Assembly (NCBI RefSeq): GCF_001590605.1
Contig: NZ_CP014504.1
Location: forward strand, 1,488,001-1,552,000
Source of the DNA: Pedobacter cryoconitis
Lineage (GTDB): Bacteria > Bacteroidota > Bacteroidia > Sphingobacteriales > Sphingobacteriaceae
Direction of reading: 5' to 3'
Length of the DNA stretch: 64,000 nt
The notes under the pieces were generated by a model. That model worked only from the letters and a program-made list of their open reading frames with translations. It was not told the DNA's origin and searched no databases. Below are positions 43,397-52,614 of this stretch, one piece after another. Position 1 is the stretch's first letter; each line of letters starts with the position of its first letter. Position numbers and translations under genes: made by a program.

Positions 43397-45994
43397 TTAT
43401 TTCTTTTTAACTGGGGCTTTTTTCTTTGCAGGTGCTTTTGCTGCTGCACTTTTTGTAGCAGCAACTTTAGTACCAGCTGCTTTCTTTTTCGTTGCTTTTG
43501 GTTCAAAAGCATTCGGAACTTGCTCCACAATCAGTTTTTTAACCTCTTCCAGAGAAAGTACAGCCAGTTCTTCAGGTGTATACTTTTCGTTAGTGGCTGG
43601 GTTCTTACCCAGTTTGAGCATGTCTTTTCCAAAACGGATGAAAGGTCCCCATCTGCCGTTTTCGATCGCAATTTTATCAGCAGTCCATTGTTGAATAAAT
43701 CTGTTGGCTTCTTTCTCTACTTTTTTACCAATCAGTTCCTTGATATCACTATCAGATAATTCATCAAAGTTATAAGCTTTAGGTACGTTGATAAATAAAT
43801 CATTCCATTTGATAAACGGCCCGAAACGTCCGGTACCTTTAGTCACAGGCAATCCTTCATAATGTGCAACAGGTGCATCAGCAGTAATTTTCTCTTCAAT
43901 AATTGCAATTGCGCGGCTCTGATCAACAGTTAACGGATCTTCATTCTTAGGAATAGAGATATATGTTTCGCCCCATTTCACATAAGGTCCAAAACGGCCA
44001 ACGCCTACAGCAACCTCTTTATCTTTATAGTTTTCCAATTGGAAAGGTAACCTGAACTGCTCTAAAGCGTCTTCAAGAGTCACCGTACCCACTGACTGCG
44101 ATTTCATCAGACTTGCATACTTTGGTTTCTCTTCGTCATCATTCTGACCGATTTGTACCAGAGGGCCGAATTTACCAACCTTTGCGTAAACATTTTTACC
44201 ACTCACAGGATCAACACCCAATAAGCGCTCACCATTTGCTCTGTCGGCAGTTTCAGTAGTCACTTCAACTTCCTTATGAAAAGGCGTATAAAAAGCATGG
44301 AGCATTTTTGTCCAGTTCTGTAAGCCCTGGGCAATCTCATCAAATTCCTTTTCTACTTTAGCCGTAAAGTTAAAATCAACTATACCTTTAAAATGTTCTA
44401 CTAAAAAGTCATTGACAACTTCACCTATATCAGTTGGGAATAATTTAGATTTTTCCGCACCGGTAATTTCAGTTTTAATGGCTTTGGTGACTTCGCCATT
44501 TTCAAGAATAATCGAACCAAATGAACGGCTGCGACCATCACGATCTTCTTTCACTACATAACCACGATTCTGGATCGTAGAAATGGTTGGTGCATAAGTA
44601 GAAGGACGGCCAATACCAAGCTCTTCCAGTTTCTTAACCAGGCTTGCCTCTGTATATCTTGCAGGCGGACGGGAGAAACGTTCGGTTGCATTCATCACAT
44701 TCAGTGACAGCTCCTGACCTTTAGCTAAAGGAGGAAGGATATTTTCGTTGTCTTTGTCTTCTGCGTCTTCATCATCACTGGATTCCAGGTAAACTTTCAG
44801 GAAACCATCAAATTTCATGACTTCACCTTCAGCAACCAGGCTTTCACTGCGTGTACTCACTGCAATTTGTGCAGTTGTTTTTTCAAACAAGGCTTCACTC
44901 ATTTGAGAAGCAATGGCACGTTTCCAAATCAGCTCATACAGGCGTTGTTCAGAACTATCACCAGTTACGGTATGCTGATCAAAGTAAGTAGGGCGGATGG
45001 CCTCATGCGCTTCCTGAGCCCCCGCGGATTTAGTTTTATAAGTTCTCAACTGATGATACTTCTGTCCATAGGCAGAATTGATTTCATTTGCTGCAGCTGT
45101 TAAAGCTGTTTCAGATAAGTTTACCGAATCCGTTCTCATGTAAGTGATCTTTCCACTTTCATATAAACGTTGTGCAACCTGCATGGTACGTGATACCGGG
45201 AAGCCCAGTTTCCGGGAAGCTTCTTGTTGCAGTGTAGAGGTCGTAAAAGGTGCTGCAGGATTACGTTTAGCTGGTTTAGTTTCCAGGCTGCTGATTTTAA
45301 AACCGGCATTGACACAGTCGCGGACAAATTTCTCTGCTTCGGCTTCCTGTTCAAATCGCTGAGGTAATTCTGCTTTCACAAATTCCCTTGCTTTTCCTGT
45401 GCTGAACCGCGCTGTAATTTTATAGGCAGCGGCCGCGTTAAACTTATTTACTTCACGTTCTCTGTCTACAATAAGACGTACTGCTACTGATTGTACACGG
45501 CCGGCCGATAAAGAAGGTTTCACTTTTTTCCATAAAACGGGAGAAAGTTCGAAACCTACCAGGCGGTCTAACACGCGTCTTGCTTGTTGTGCATTAACCA
45601 GGTTATAATCAATTGTTCTTGGAGATTCAATCGCTTTTAAAATTGCAGGCTTGGTGATTTCGTGGAAAACAATACGTTTGGTCTTGTTTTCTTTCAATCC
45701 CAGCGTCTCAAACAGGTGCCAGGAAATCGCTTCCCCTTCGCGGTCCTCATCGGATGCGAGCCATACCATCTCGGCTTCCTTTGCTAATTTCTTAAGTTCA
45801 GCTACCACTTGCTTTTTATCGGCGGGTACTTCATAGGTTTGGGCGAAATCATTGTTCGTATCAATTCCCATATCTCCTTTAATTAAATCGCGGATGTGTC
45901 CGTAGCTCGATTTAACAATAAAATCTTTACCCAAATACCCTTCTATTGTTTTCGCTTTTGCAGGTGATTCAACTATTAATAAATTTTTGGCCAT
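43397..45994 (-). CDS. topA: DNA topoisomerase I
   Basis: Type IA topoisomerase that relaxes negative supercoils. TOPRIM domain at the N-terminus (LLIVESPAKAKTIEGYLG; DEDREGEAISWHL), the SAGRVQSVAVRLIVDRE segment, and the catalytic tyrosine in YMRTDSVNLSE. The C-terminus has repeated G-RFGP-(V/I)-(K/W) beta units (KVGKFGPLVQIG, GVGRFGPYVKWG, GTGRFGPFIKWND, ENGRWGPFIRFGK) instead of four-cysteine zinc fingers, and ends in a lysine/alanine-rich tail of about 30 residues resembling histone H1. Length 865. Confidence 0.97.
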   Translation of the reverse strand: MAKNLLIVESPAKAKTIEGYLGKDFIVKSSYGHIRDLIKGDMGIDTNNDFAQTYEVPADKKQVVAELKKLAKEAEMVWLASDEDREGEAISWHLFETLGLKENKTKRIVFHEITKPAILKAIESPRTIDYNLVNAQQARRVLDRLVGFELSPVLWKKVKPSLSAGRVQSVAVRLIVDREREVNKFNAAAAYKITARFSTGKAREFVKAELPQRFEQEAEAEKFVRDCVNAGFKISSLETKPAKRNPAAPFTTSTLQQEASRKLGFPVSRTMQVAQRLYESGKITYMRTDSVNLSETALTAAANEINSAYGQKYHQLRTYKTKSAGAQEAHEAIRPTYFDQHTVTGDSSEQRLYELIWKRAIASQMSEALFEKTTAQIAVSTRSESLVAEGEVMKFDGFLKVYLESSDDEDAEDKDNENILPPLAKGQELSLNVMNATERFSRPPARYTEASLVKKLEELGIGRPSTYAPTISTIQNRGYVVKEDRDGRSRSFGSIILENGEVTKAIKTEITGAEKSKLFPTDIGEVVNDFLVEHFKGIVDFNFTAKVEKEFDEIAQGLQNWTKMLHAFYTPFHKEVEVTTETADRANGERLLGVDPVSGKNVYAKVGKFGPLVQIGQNDDEEKPKYASLMKSQSVGTVTLEDALEQFRLPFQLENYKDKEVAVGVGRFGPYVKWGETYISIPKNEDPLTVDQSRAIAIIEEKITADAPVAHYEGLPVTKGTGRFGPFIKWNDLFINVPKAYNFDELSDSDIKELIGKKVEKEANRFIQQWTADKIAIENGRWGPFIRFGKDMLKLGKNPATNEKYTPEELAVLSLEEVKKLIVEQVPNAFEPKATKKKAAGTKVAATKSAAAKAPAKKKAPVKKK

Positions 45995-46220
45995 CTAGAA
46001 GGTTTTTCTGCAAATAAAACTATAAATAAGCCTAAAATCAAAATTCTACCAAGAATAAATCTCAAAAAGTATGATTTGGACGTTGAAATTATTGCTCATT
46101 TCTTAAATCCGGGGCCTTAATTTGTACGTTTAATGGATAGGAACCAATTAAGTTTACCTTCCTATTATATACGTGTAAATAATTTGTCCATATATTCGTC
46201 ATAACATAAAATTTAAAACT

Positions 46221-46730
46221 ATGAACACCCTACTTATTTTATTCAGTTTGTTATTTACCCCGCCGCAAAGCATTTACGATTTTACCATGAAAACAATTGA
46301 TGGTAAAGAGATTAAGCTTTCAAAGTTCAAGGGTAAAAAAATCCTTATTGTAAATACAGCTTCAAAATGCGGTTATACGCCACAGTACGAAGACCTGGAG
46401 AAACTACATCAGAAATATGGTAAAGATGTAGTGCTGATTGGTTTCCCGGCGGGTAATTTCGGTGGACAGGAACTTGCTACAAATACAGAGATACAAGATT
46501 TCTGTAAAAAGAATTTTGGCGTTACTTTTTTATTAAGTGAAAAAGTGAGCGTGAAGGGAAATGACATTAATCCGATTTTCAAATACCTGACTTCTGCCAG
46601 TAATTCTGATTTTACCGGAGAGATCAACTGGAATTTCGAAAAATTCCTGATTAATGAAAAAGGACAGCTCGTTCACCGTTTCCGTTCTAAGGTTACACCA
46701 ATGAGCCCTGAACTGACTAAGAACTTGTAA
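46221..46730 (+). CDS. Glutathione peroxidase-family thiol peroxidase
   Basis: A 169-residue peroxidase with the peroxidatic cysteine C50 in NTASKCGYTPQY, a conserved FPAGNFGGQE (Q83) and WNFEKFLI near 135. C95 (DFCKKNFG) may be the resolving cysteine, suggesting a thioredoxin-dependent enzyme. The N-terminal hydrophobic stretch (LLILFSLLFTPPQS) looks like a signal peptide, so it may act in the periplasm. A perfect terminator follows. Confidence 0.9.
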   Translation: MNTLLILFSLLFTPPQSIYDFTMKTIDGKEIKLSKFKGKKILIVNTASKCGYTPQYEDLEKLHQKYGKDVVLIGFPAGNFGGQELATNTEIQDFCKKNFGVTFLLSEKVSVKGNDINPIFKYLTSASNSDFTGEINWNFEKFLINEKGQLVHRFRSKVTPMSPELTKNL

Positions 46731-46773
46731 CAATTGCTATACAAAGCCTTTAAGAGGCCTTAAAGCATTAATC

Positions 46774-46808
46774 AGAGAAATCCCTTAACAAGGATTTCTC
46801 TTTTTTTT
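46774..46808 (+). terminator. Rho-independent terminator
   Basis: AGAGAAATCC and GGATTTCTCT form a 10-bp stem around an 8-base loop, followed by a run of eight T. Confidence 0.9.
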
Positions 46809-46832
46809 AACCTGGAAACTGAGGGATTGATT

Positions 46833-46840
46833 TATATTTG
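46833..46840 (+). promoter_or_regulatory. Candidate -7 box of the 5'-nucleotidase pair
   Basis: TATATTTG fits TANNTTTG and ends 17 bases before ATG 46857. It lies inside the extra 10 codons that a TTG start at 46827 would add, which argues for the ATG. Confidence 0.5.
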
Positions 46841-46856
46841 CAACTCAGTTTCAACT

Positions 46857-47615
46857 ATGCAGAATTCAACAAAGCTCAGTACATTCATTTTTCTTCTGGT
46901 TTCCTTCTTTTTAGGCTCCTGCAGCAGCACTTACCAGGTCGTTAAATCCAATCGTTCGGAATATAAAATTACACAGCATGTAACAGCCGATAGCTCAATT
47001 ATCCGGACTTATCAACCCTATAAACTGAAACTCGATTCGCAAATGAATGAAGTTTTAGGTTATTCGGAGCATGAACTTACTAAAAACCTGGTCGGTGGAG
47101 AGTCTTCTTTAGGGAATTTCTTTGCTGACGCCACTTTATCAGAAGCGCGTAAAACGAATCCGCAAATAGATTTCACCATGCCCAGCGGAAATGGAGGATT
47201 ACGTAATGATTTACCTTCAGGGCCGATCACCTTGTCTAATGTTTTTCAGCTGATGCCATTTGAAAATGAATTGGTTGTTTTTGAACTGAAAGGCTCAGAC
47301 GTCCAGTCCTTACTGGATTATATCGCACGCACTGGCGGACAACCTATCGCTGGTTTAACAATGAAAATTAAAGCAAACAAGCCTGTTGACGTGCTAATTG
47401 GGGGTAAACCTTTCAATCCTTCAAAAAATTACAGCGTATTGACTTCCAATTATATAGCCGGTGGTGCTGATGGTATCAGCAGTTTCAAAAATCCGGTTTC
47501 CAGCAAAGTAATGGGACTGAAGATCCGCGATGCGTTAATCCAATATATTAAGGAGGCTAAAAATAAAGGAGTAAAAATCAGTTCAAAATTAGATGGGAGA
47601 ATGACGAATGATTAA
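46857..47615 (+). CDS. 5'-nucleotidase C-terminal-domain lipoprotein
   Basis: A 252-residue lipoprotein (signal ending LGSC, lipobox cysteine near 22) made of the 5_nucleotid_C domain only. Landmarks are GNFFADATLSEARK, MPSGNGGLRNDLPSGPIT, LMPFENELVVFELKGSDVQS and the substrate-binding end NYIAGGADGISSF. In UshA-type enzymes this domain is fused after a metallophosphatase; here the metallophosphatase is a separate gene that starts 8 bases before this stop. The pair therefore forms a two-subunit nucleotidase/UDP-sugar hydrolase. A TTG start at 46827 was set aside (see the -7 box). Confidence 0.88.
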   Translation: MQNSTKLSTFIFLLVSFFLGSCSSTYQVVKSNRSEYKITQHVTADSSIIRTYQPYKLKLDSQMNEVLGYSEHELTKNLVGGESSLGNFFADATLSEARKTNPQIDFTMPSGNGGLRNDLPSGPITLSNVFQLMPFENELVVFELKGSDVQSLLDYIARTGGQPIAGLTMKIKANKPVDVLIGGKPFNPSKNYSVLTSNYIAGGADGISSFKNPVSSKVMGLKIRDALIQYIKEAKNKGVKISSKLDGRMTND

Positions 47616-48540
47616 CCGTAGAAAATTTATAAAGACTGGTGGTATTGCGGCAGCTGCAACCGCGCTGAGTATACATTCTTTAGATGCACTGGCAAATGGA
47701 GAACTGAAACAGCTGACTATTTTACACACAAACGATGTGCATAGCCAGATCGAGCCTTTTGCGATGGATGGGGGGCGGAACCAGGGTTTAGGTGGAGTAG
47801 CGAGAAGAGCAGCATTGATTAAAAAGATAAGAGCAGAACAGCAGCACGTGCTTTTACTTGATGCAGGCGATATTTTTCAAGGGACTCCATATTTTAATTT
47901 ATATGGTGGAGAGCTTGAAATAAAGCTCATGAGTGAGATGGGATATGACGCGGCAACCATGGGAAATCATGATTTTGACAATGGAGTGGAAGGTTTTTAT
48001 AAACAACTTCCCCATGCTAATTTTCCAATCCTGGTCAGTAATTATGATTTTTCTGATACGATTATGCATCAATCTACCCAGCCTTTTAAAATCTTTAATA
48101 AAGGTGGCCTGAAGATTGGTGTTTTTGGAATCGGTATTGAGTTGAAAGGATTGGTGGGAGAGAAGAGTTACGGGAACACAATTTATCAGGATCCTGTTTT
48201 AAAAGCTAATGAAACTGCCGGAATTCTTAAAAACGACCATAAATGTGATTTAATTATTTGTCTGTCTCACCTGGGGTATGAATATCCGGACAAGAAAGTA
48301 TCAGATCAGACTTTAGCGGAAAACAATGACCATATTGATTTAATCATTGGAGGACATACGCATACTTTTCTGGATAAACCTCAGGATGTGAAGAACCGGG
48401 CAGGAAGGATAACAACGATTAATCAAGTCGGTTTTGCCGGTATAAATTTAGGACGTATTGATTATTATTTTGAAGCATACAGAGGGAAGAAATTATTAAC
48501 TTCTTCTCCCTATATGATTTCAGATCAGCTGGATAGTTAA
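47608..48540 (+). CDS. Metallophosphatase subunit of a split 5'-nucleotidase, Tat-exported
   Basis: A 310-residue calcineurin-like metallophosphatase with the family metal ligands: LTILHTNDVHSQIEPF (near 34-49), LLDAGDIFQGTPYF (near 85), TMGNHDFDNG (near 115-124) and IIGGHTHTFLD (near 248). The twin-arginine signal INRRKFIKTGGIAAAATALS shows export in folded form. Together with the preceding lipoprotein it rebuilds a complete 5'-nucleotidase; the genes overlap by 8 bases. Confidence 0.9.
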   Translation: MINRRKFIKTGGIAAAATALSIHSLDALANGELKQLTILHTNDVHSQIEPFAMDGGRNQGLGGVARRAALIKKIRAEQQHVLLLDAGDIFQGTPYFNLYGGELEIKLMSEMGYDAATMGNHDFDNGVEGFYKQLPHANFPILVSNYDFSDTIMHQSTQPFKIFNKGGLKIGVFGIGIELKGLVGEKSYGNTIYQDPVLKANETAGILKNDHKCDLIICLSHLGYEYPDKKVSDQTLAENNDHIDLIIGGHTHTFLDKPQDVKNRAGRITTINQVGFAGINLGRIDYYFEAYRGKKLLTSSPYMISDQLDS

Positions 48541-48546
48541 TCCTGT

Positions 48547-49638
48547 TTAAACAAGGAAACCGCCCCCTAAAAGGTCGTTTCCTTCATAGAAAACAGCCGA
48601 TTGTCCAGGTGCAATCGCAGATACATTATGGTCAAATACCACACGCATTCTGTCTTTTTCCTGAACGATGGTACTTAACATACCTGCATCTTTATAGCGT
48701 ATTTTAGTAATCACATTATCCATGGGTTCAAAAATATTCTCATATTTAATCAGGTTAATGTTACGTACCATGGCTTCACTTCTTTCTAATTCTTCGGCTC
48801 TGCCCAGCATAACCGTATTACTTTCCGGAAGGATCTGAGTCACAAACATAGGCTCACCAAAAGCGATGCCCAGTCCTTTACGCTGTCCGATTGTATAAAA
48901 AGGATATCCCTTATGCTGTCCAACGATCATTCCATCGCTGGTAATGAAATTTCCACCTGCAACACGGTCTTCCAAATCTTCTACTTTATGTTTTAAGAAA
49001 GAACGGTAATCATTTTCAGGTACGAAACAGATTTCGTAACTCTCACTCTTTTTTGCCAGTTCTTCCTGTCCCATATCCAGCGCCATTTGTCTGATATCAG
49101 CTTTGGCGAAAGATCCTAAAGGAAACTGTGTACGTGCAAGGTTTTCCTGAGAAACGCCCCATAACACATAAGACTGATCTTTATTTTCATCCAGTCCTTT
49201 GGAAATTACATGTCTGCCATTGTCATGTTGTCTGACATTTGCGTAATGACCGGTTGCTATAAATTCACAGTCTAGTTTATTTGCACGTTTTAGTAATGCT
49301 TCCCATTTGATATGGGTATTACATAACACACATGGATTTGGTGTGCGGCCTGCAAGATATTCGTCAACAAAATTATCAATTACATAATCACCAAACTCTT
49401 CTCTGATGTCTAATATATAATGTGGAAAGCCATAATTAACTGCTAAGGTACGGGCATCATTGATACTGTCCAGACTGCAGCAACCGGTTTCTTTACTACT
49501 GCTTCCGGATGTTGCATAGTCCCAGGTCTTCATCGTTAAACCAATAACTTCATACCCTTGTTCGTGTAACATTACTGCTGCTACTGAACTATCTACACCG
49601 CCACTCATGGCTACCAGAATTCTACCCCTTTTACTCAT
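48547..49638 (-). CDS. mnmA: tRNA-specific 2-thiouridylase
   Basis: Thiolates U34 of tRNA-Lys, -Glu and -Gln. PP-loop AMSGGVDSSVAAVML (about 9-23) binds ATP; NPCVLCNTHIKW (near 100) and SYEICFVPEND (near 200) hold the two catalytic cysteines; GQHKGYPFYTIGQRKGLGIA is a family stretch. Length 363 fits. A tRNA-Lys with U34 lies 2.6 kb away. Confidence 0.96.
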   Translation of the reverse strand: MSKRGRILVAMSGGVDSSVAAVMLHEQGYEVIGLTMKTWDYATSGSSSKETGCCSLDSINDARTLAVNYGFPHYILDIREEFGDYVIDNFVDEYLAGRTPNPCVLCNTHIKWEALLKRANKLDCEFIATGHYANVRQHDNGRHVISKGLDENKDQSYVLWGVSQENLARTQFPLGSFAKADIRQMALDMGQEELAKKSESYEICFVPENDYRSFLKHKVEDLEDRVAGGNFITSDGMIVGQHKGYPFYTIGQRKGLGIAFGEPMFVTQILPESNTVMLGRAEELERSEAMVRNINLIKYENIFEPMDNVITKIRYKDAGMLSTIVQEKDRMRVVFDHNVSAIAPGQSAVFYEGNDLLGGGFLV

Positions 49639-49655
49639 TGTATTTTAATATGAGA

Positions 49656-49663
49656 CAAAAATA
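49656..49663 (-). promoter_or_regulatory. Candidate -7 box for mnmA
   Basis: Minus-strand TATTTTTG fits TANNTTTG and ends 18 bases before the mnmA ATG. Confidence 0.4.
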
Positions 49664-49823
49664 ACTGATTTTAGTTAAAGATTCATTTTTTAAGGAGTCA
49701 GATCCTTGTAAAAAGGTAAATGAAAAGTATGATTAAACGTTATAGCACATATGATACAGCGTTTTACAATCTTATGTGATATATTAGGCGTTTAATAAAA
49801 AACAAACCAAAACAGACTAATTG

Positions 49824-52106
49824 ATGAAGAAATTTCTATTTTACAGTATTTTATTTATTCCTTTTATCGGTCATGCGCAGCAAGATCTTGCTAAATATGT
49901 AAAGCCAATCATCGGAACGCAGAAAATGGGACATACTTATCCAGGGGCAGTAGTTCCATTCGGTGCTGTTCAGTTGAGTCCGGAAACAGATACCTTATCC
50001 TATGAGCTGAACGGAAAATATAATGGCGATGTTTACAAGTATTGTGCGGGCTACCGTTATGAAGATAAAACGATAGTTGGATTTAGTCATACACATTTCA
50101 GCGGATCTGGTCACTCAGACCTTGGAGATTTTCTGATTATGCCCACACAAGGCAAATTACAATTAAATCCGGGTGTGGCTTCTGATCCTAAAGGTGGGTT
50201 CCGTTCTGCTTTTTCGCATCAGAATGAAGTTGCAGAAGCAGGATATTACAAAGTTAAATTAGACGATGATCACATTCTTGCAGAACTGACTGCTACAAAA
50301 AGAGTGGGCATGCATCAGTATACATTTCCTAAATCTGACCAGTCGCATATTATTCTGGACCTGATTGCCGGTATATATAATTATGAAGACAAGAATGTCT
50401 GGACTTATGTGCGTGTAGTCAATGATTCTCTGGTAACAGGTTACCGTCAGACTAATGGCTGGGCAAGAACAAGAACGGTTTATTTTGCGATGTCATTTTC
50501 AAAACCATTTGTGAAATATGGTCAGAAAAATTATGACCGCAAACAGGCATATAAAGGATTCTGGGGTAAGTTTGACCAGACAAAAAATTTCCCTGAAATT
50601 GCTGGTAAACAGATAAGAATGTATTTTGACTTTAAAACTGAAGATCAGGAAAAAGTGAAGATCAAGTTTGCAATTTCGCCGGTAAGCCAGGAAAATGCCT
50701 TAGAAAATATGCGTGCTGAAATACCAGGCTGGGATTTTGAGCAGGTTAAAAAACAGGCAAAAGAGGAGTGGAACAAAGAATTAAATAAGATTACGGTCAA
50801 TACATCTGAAGATGATAAGGTGAACTTTTATACCGCAATGTATCATGCTTTTATCAATCCAACAGTTTATACAGATGTAAATGGTCAGTATAAAGGACTG
50901 GATCAGGGGATTCATGAGACGAAAGGTTTTACCAATTACACAACTTTCTCTTTATGGGATACTTACAGAGCTTTACACCCGTTTTTTAACCTGATTCAGC
51001 CATCACGCAACAATGATATGGTGAAGTCTATGATGGCGCATTACGATCAGAATTCATTGAAGATGTTGCCTATCTGGTCGCATTATGCAAATGATAATTG
51101 GTGCATGAGTGGTTACCATAGCGTTTCAGTAGTTACTGACGCGATTATTAAGGGTGTTTATAATGGTGATCCTGAAGCGGCCCTTGCAGCTTGTATCGTA
51201 ACTTCTAACCGCAGGGATTATGAAGGAATAGGTGATTATATTGATAAAGGCTTTATTCCTGCTGAGAAAAGTGGCGTTTCCATTTCCAATACATTGGAAT
51301 ATGCCTACGATGATTGGTGTATTGCCCAATTGGCTAAAAAACTGAATAAGCAGGATATTTATCAGGAATACATGAAACGTTCTGGAAACTGGGAGAATAA
51401 TTTTGATTCTTCAACAGGATTTATGCGTGCTAAAATGGCTGATGGTACTTTCCAGAAGAAATTTGATGTGATGAGTACACATGGTCAGGGCTTTATCGAA
51501 GGTAATTCATGGAACTATAGCTTTTTTGTTCCGCAGAATCCAAAATTACTGATTGAGCGTATGGGAGGGAAGCAGAAGTTTGCAAGCAGATTAGATACCT
51601 TGTTTACCATGCATTTACCTGATGAGTTTTTTGCGGATACCGAGGATATTACCAGAGAAGGGATTGTTGGAGGTTATGTGCATGGTAATGAGCCGGCACA
51701 TCATGTTGCTTATTTATATAACTGGACTGATCAGCCTTGGAAAACTCAATCCAGGATAAGAATGATCTTGAAAATGCAGTATAAAAATGCGCCTGATGGT
51801 TTAGGTGGAAATGATGATTGCGGACAGATGAGTGCCTGGTATATATTCTCTTCACTAGGTTTCTATCCTGTAGCACCTGGTTCGGATGAATATTCTTTGG
51901 GTAGCCCTGCTGTAAAATCTGCGGTGTTGAAACTGGAGAATGGAAAAACGTTTACTGTGGATGCGATTAACCAGAGTGATAAAAATGTGTATGTACAAAA
52001 GGTTTTACTGAATGGTAAGGCGATTACTACGCACACGATTAAGCATGGTGAGATCACTGACGGTGGTAAACTAACATTTTATATGGGTAGTAAACCGGCA
52101 AAATAG
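49824..52106 (+). CDS. GH92-family alpha-mannosidase
   Basis: Exported glycoside hydrolase, 760 residues, with a signal peptide (MKKFLFYSILFIPFIGHAQ). Members cut alpha-mannosides of glycoproteins in a calcium-dependent manner. Family landmarks are VVPFGAVQLSPETD, GFSHTHFSGSGHSDLGD, FSLWDTYRALHPFFNL, GNEPAHHVAYLYNW with the catalytic acid and calcium region, and PDGLGGNDDCGQMSAWYIFS. ATG 49824 is preferred over the TTG just before it because it begins the signal peptide. It may act with the glycosylasparaginase in host-glycan use; inference. Confidence 0.94.
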   Translation: MKKFLFYSILFIPFIGHAQQDLAKYVKPIIGTQKMGHTYPGAVVPFGAVQLSPETDTLSYELNGKYNGDVYKYCAGYRYEDKTIVGFSHTHFSGSGHSDLGDFLIMPTQGKLQLNPGVASDPKGGFRSAFSHQNEVAEAGYYKVKLDDDHILAELTATKRVGMHQYTFPKSDQSHIILDLIAGIYNYEDKNVWTYVRVVNDSLVTGYRQTNGWARTRTVYFAMSFSKPFVKYGQKNYDRKQAYKGFWGKFDQTKNFPEIAGKQIRMYFDFKTEDQEKVKIKFAISPVSQENALENMRAEIPGWDFEQVKKQAKEEWNKELNKITVNTSEDDKVNFYTAMYHAFINPTVYTDVNGQYKGLDQGIHETKGFTNYTTFSLWDTYRALHPFFNLIQPSRNNDMVKSMMAHYDQNSLKMLPIWSHYANDNWCMSGYHSVSVVTDAIIKGVYNGDPEAALAACIVTSNRRDYEGIGDYIDKGFIPAEKSGVSISNTLEYAYDDWCIAQLAKKLNKQDIYQEYMKRSGNWENNFDSSTGFMRAKMADGTFQKKFDVMSTHGQGFIEGNSWNYSFFVPQNPKLLIERMGGKQKFASRLDTLFTMHLPDEFFADTEDITREGIVGGYVHGNEPAHHVAYLYNWTDQPWKTQSRIRMILKMQYKNAPDGLGGNDDCGQMSAWYIFSSLGFYPVAPGSDEYSLGSPAVKSAVLKLENGKTFTVDAINQSDKNVYVQKVLLNGKAITTHTIKHGEITDGGKLTFYMGSKPAK

Positions 52107-52122
52107 GTTTATTATAGTAATT

Positions 52123-52159
52123 AAACAGGGCAGGTGTATGATTATCCTTGCCCTGTTTT
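52123..52159 (+). terminator. Terminator of the GH92 gene
   Basis: AAACAGGGCA and TGCCCTGTTT pair in a 10-bp stem, followed by a short T run. Confidence 0.8.
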
Positions 52160-52241
52160 GGTTTTAAATCGGATGGGTTAAAATTAATTCTATTGGAAAA
52201 CAGCTTGTTGACTAGTTAAAGGCATTTTATTTTCATGAGGA

Positions 52242-52272
52242 TTTGCATGTTAATATTAAATTTCTACCTTTG
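52242..52272 (+). promoter_or_regulatory. Promoter of tRNA-Lys with -33 and -7 boxes
   Basis: TTTG at 52242-52245, a 19-base spacer and TACCTTTG at 52265-52272 match the Bacteroidota housekeeping-sigma consensus TTTG/TANNTTTG in sequence and spacing. The tRNA begins 21 bases after it. Confidence 0.75.
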
Positions 52273-52293
52273 CAGTCCTTCAAAAAGGGAATT

Positions 52294-52366
52294 GATTCCG
52301 TAGCTCAGCTGGTAGAGCATTACACTTTTAATGTAGTGGTCCTGGGTTCGAATCCCAGCGGGATCA
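52294..52366 (+). tRNA. tRNA-Lys (anticodon TTT)
   Basis: A 73-nt cloverleaf: acceptor arms GATTCCG and CGGGATC pair (with one G-U); D-arm region TAGCTCAGCTGGTAGAGCA; anticodon loop CTTTTAA with anticodon TTT at 52327-52329; T-arm CTGGGTTCGAATCCCAG. CCA is not encoded. It is the probable attachment site of the integrated element that follows; the T-arm and acceptor 3' end are the usual crossover region for tRNA-integrating elements. Confidence 0.96.
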
Positions 52367-52390
52367 CAAGAAACAATATCAAAGAGAACT

Positions 52391-52425
52391 AAAACCCTGC
52401 AAATCAAATGATTGCAGGGTTTTTT
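52391..52425 (+). terminator. Terminator of tRNA-Lys
   Basis: AACCCTGCAA, a short loop and TTGCAGGGTT, then T6, follow the tRNA by 25 bases. Confidence 0.85.
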
Positions 52426-52446
52426 CTTTTACGGGTTATGCCAAAA

Positions 52447-52493
52447 TATGCGCGAAATCGCATATAAAATGTGCGTCATTCGGTGCGTCGTTC
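52447..52493 (+). repeat. Short inverted and direct repeats upstream of the integrase
   Basis: TATGCG/CGCATA flank CGAAAT (52447-52464), and GTGCGTC occurs twice a few bases later (from 52471 and from 52483). Their place between the tRNA and the integrase suggests arm-type binding sites of the recombinase; inference. Confidence 0.35.
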
Positions 52494-52614
52494 TTTATAA
52501 TATCAAACTCCCCTAATTCGTATTAAGACATTGATATTCAACTAGTTTAATAGATGAACATCTTGTATGAATGAAACTGCAAAGCTATTTTTGTTTAACC
52601 TTAATGTTATCGTT

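Noticed and set aside
43393..43530. N-terminal extension of the 134-residue gene after topA
   Set aside because: K/Q-rich peptide that is another frame of the topA lysine-rich tail.
46827..46856. TTG start for the 5'-nucleotidase lipoprotein
   Set aside because: It would place the -7 box inside the coding region and spoil the lipoprotein signal.
52567..52614. An earlier ATG for the integrase
   Set aside because: Adds 16 residues not seen in the family, whose members begin MKTNFS- as at 52615.
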